Shown piece after piece: positions 22,167-22,204 of a stretch of DNA of 22,204 nt; positions within the stretch are counted from its first letter, which is position 1, and every line of letters begins with the position of its first letter. The stretch covers positions 1 through 22,204 of the forward strand of contig NZ_CALUCS010000027.1 of the NCBI RefSeq assembly GCF_943914615.1, written 5' to 3'. Both the position numbers and the translations under genes were made by a program. The notes beneath the pieces are model-generated. The model saw only the letters and a program-made list of their open reading frames with translations, made no database searches and was not told the DNA's origin. This stretch comes from an uncultured Corynebacterium sp. (GTDB taxonomy: Bacteria > Actinomycetota > Actinomycetes > Mycobacteriales > Mycobacteriaceae).

Positions 22167-22204
22167 ATGCGCATTTTCACCGTGGGCCACTCCAACCTCG
22201 AGTT
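22167..22204 (+). CDS. DUF488 family protein, N-terminal fragment
   Basis: Only twelve complete codons are in the window: MRIFTVGHSNLE, then the edge. TVGHSN near the N-terminus is the signature opening of DUF488 proteins, whose function is unknown. No Shine-Dalgarno precedes the ATG, while TAGCAT ends seven bases before it, so the mRNA is probably leaderless. The truncation is due to the window, not to damage. Confidence 0.8.
   Translation, partial: MRIFTVGHSNLE

Overview
The window reads as chromosomal DNA of a high-GC actinobacterium, most likely a Corynebacterium or close relative. The inference rests on the gene set (DUF4232 lipoprotein, DUF808 and DUF1275 membrane proteins, an HrtBA-like exporter, a TipA-type MerR regulator), on frequent GTG/TTG starts, and on several starts with no Shine-Dalgarno that sit about 7 bases after a TANNNT -10 box. 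No rRNA, tRNA, CRISPR array, insertion sequence or phage gene was found.

Layout. 1-4.1 kb: an acyl-CoA dehydrogenase (-) diverges from a DUF4232 lipoprotein (+), which is followed by a large membrane protein with a GT-C-like WDD loop and a C-terminal extracytoplasmic domain. 4.1-6.8 kb: an NAD(P)-binding reductase-like gene whose natural start appears to be followed by an in-frame amber codon, then a DUF808 membrane protein and a patatin-like lipase. 6.8-10.9 kb: a run of minus-strand genes encoding a small polytopic membrane protein, an MFS transporter, a LigT-like 2H phosphoesterase and a Tat-exported metallophosphatase. 11.0-12.5 kb: a TipA-type MerR regulator with a likely internal start for a free ligand-binding domain, then a DUF1275 membrane protein. 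12.5-13.3 kb: an AT-rich PIN/Phd toxin-antitoxin pair. 13.4-15.8 kb: an ABC exporter (permease, then ATPase) resembling heme exporter HrtBA, followed by a TetR regulator. 15.9-16.6 kb: a second lipoprotein. 16.6-20.4 kb: a lower-GC block with a NarL-type two-component system (-) divergent from an ABC ATPase-permease pair (+). 20.5-22.2 kb: a SAM methyltransferase, a small ABM-family monooxygenase (-), a 447-base non-coding stretch, and the first 12 codons of a DUF488 gene.

Taken together, the window is rich in envelope and stress functions: two ABC efflux systems with their own regulators, an MFS pump, a drug-sensing MerR protein, exported lipoproteins and an exported phosphatase. The most unusual points are (1) the ATG-TCG-ACC-TAG leader of the reductase gene, (2) a perfect 20-bp palindrome, partly duplicated, inside the 5' end of the TetR gene, (3) overlapping alternative inverted repeats in the 62-base divergent promoter of the two-component/ABC locus, and (4) an internal ribosome binding site in the MerR gene placed as in TipAL/TipAS. 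No wholly new system can be claimed from sequence reading alone.
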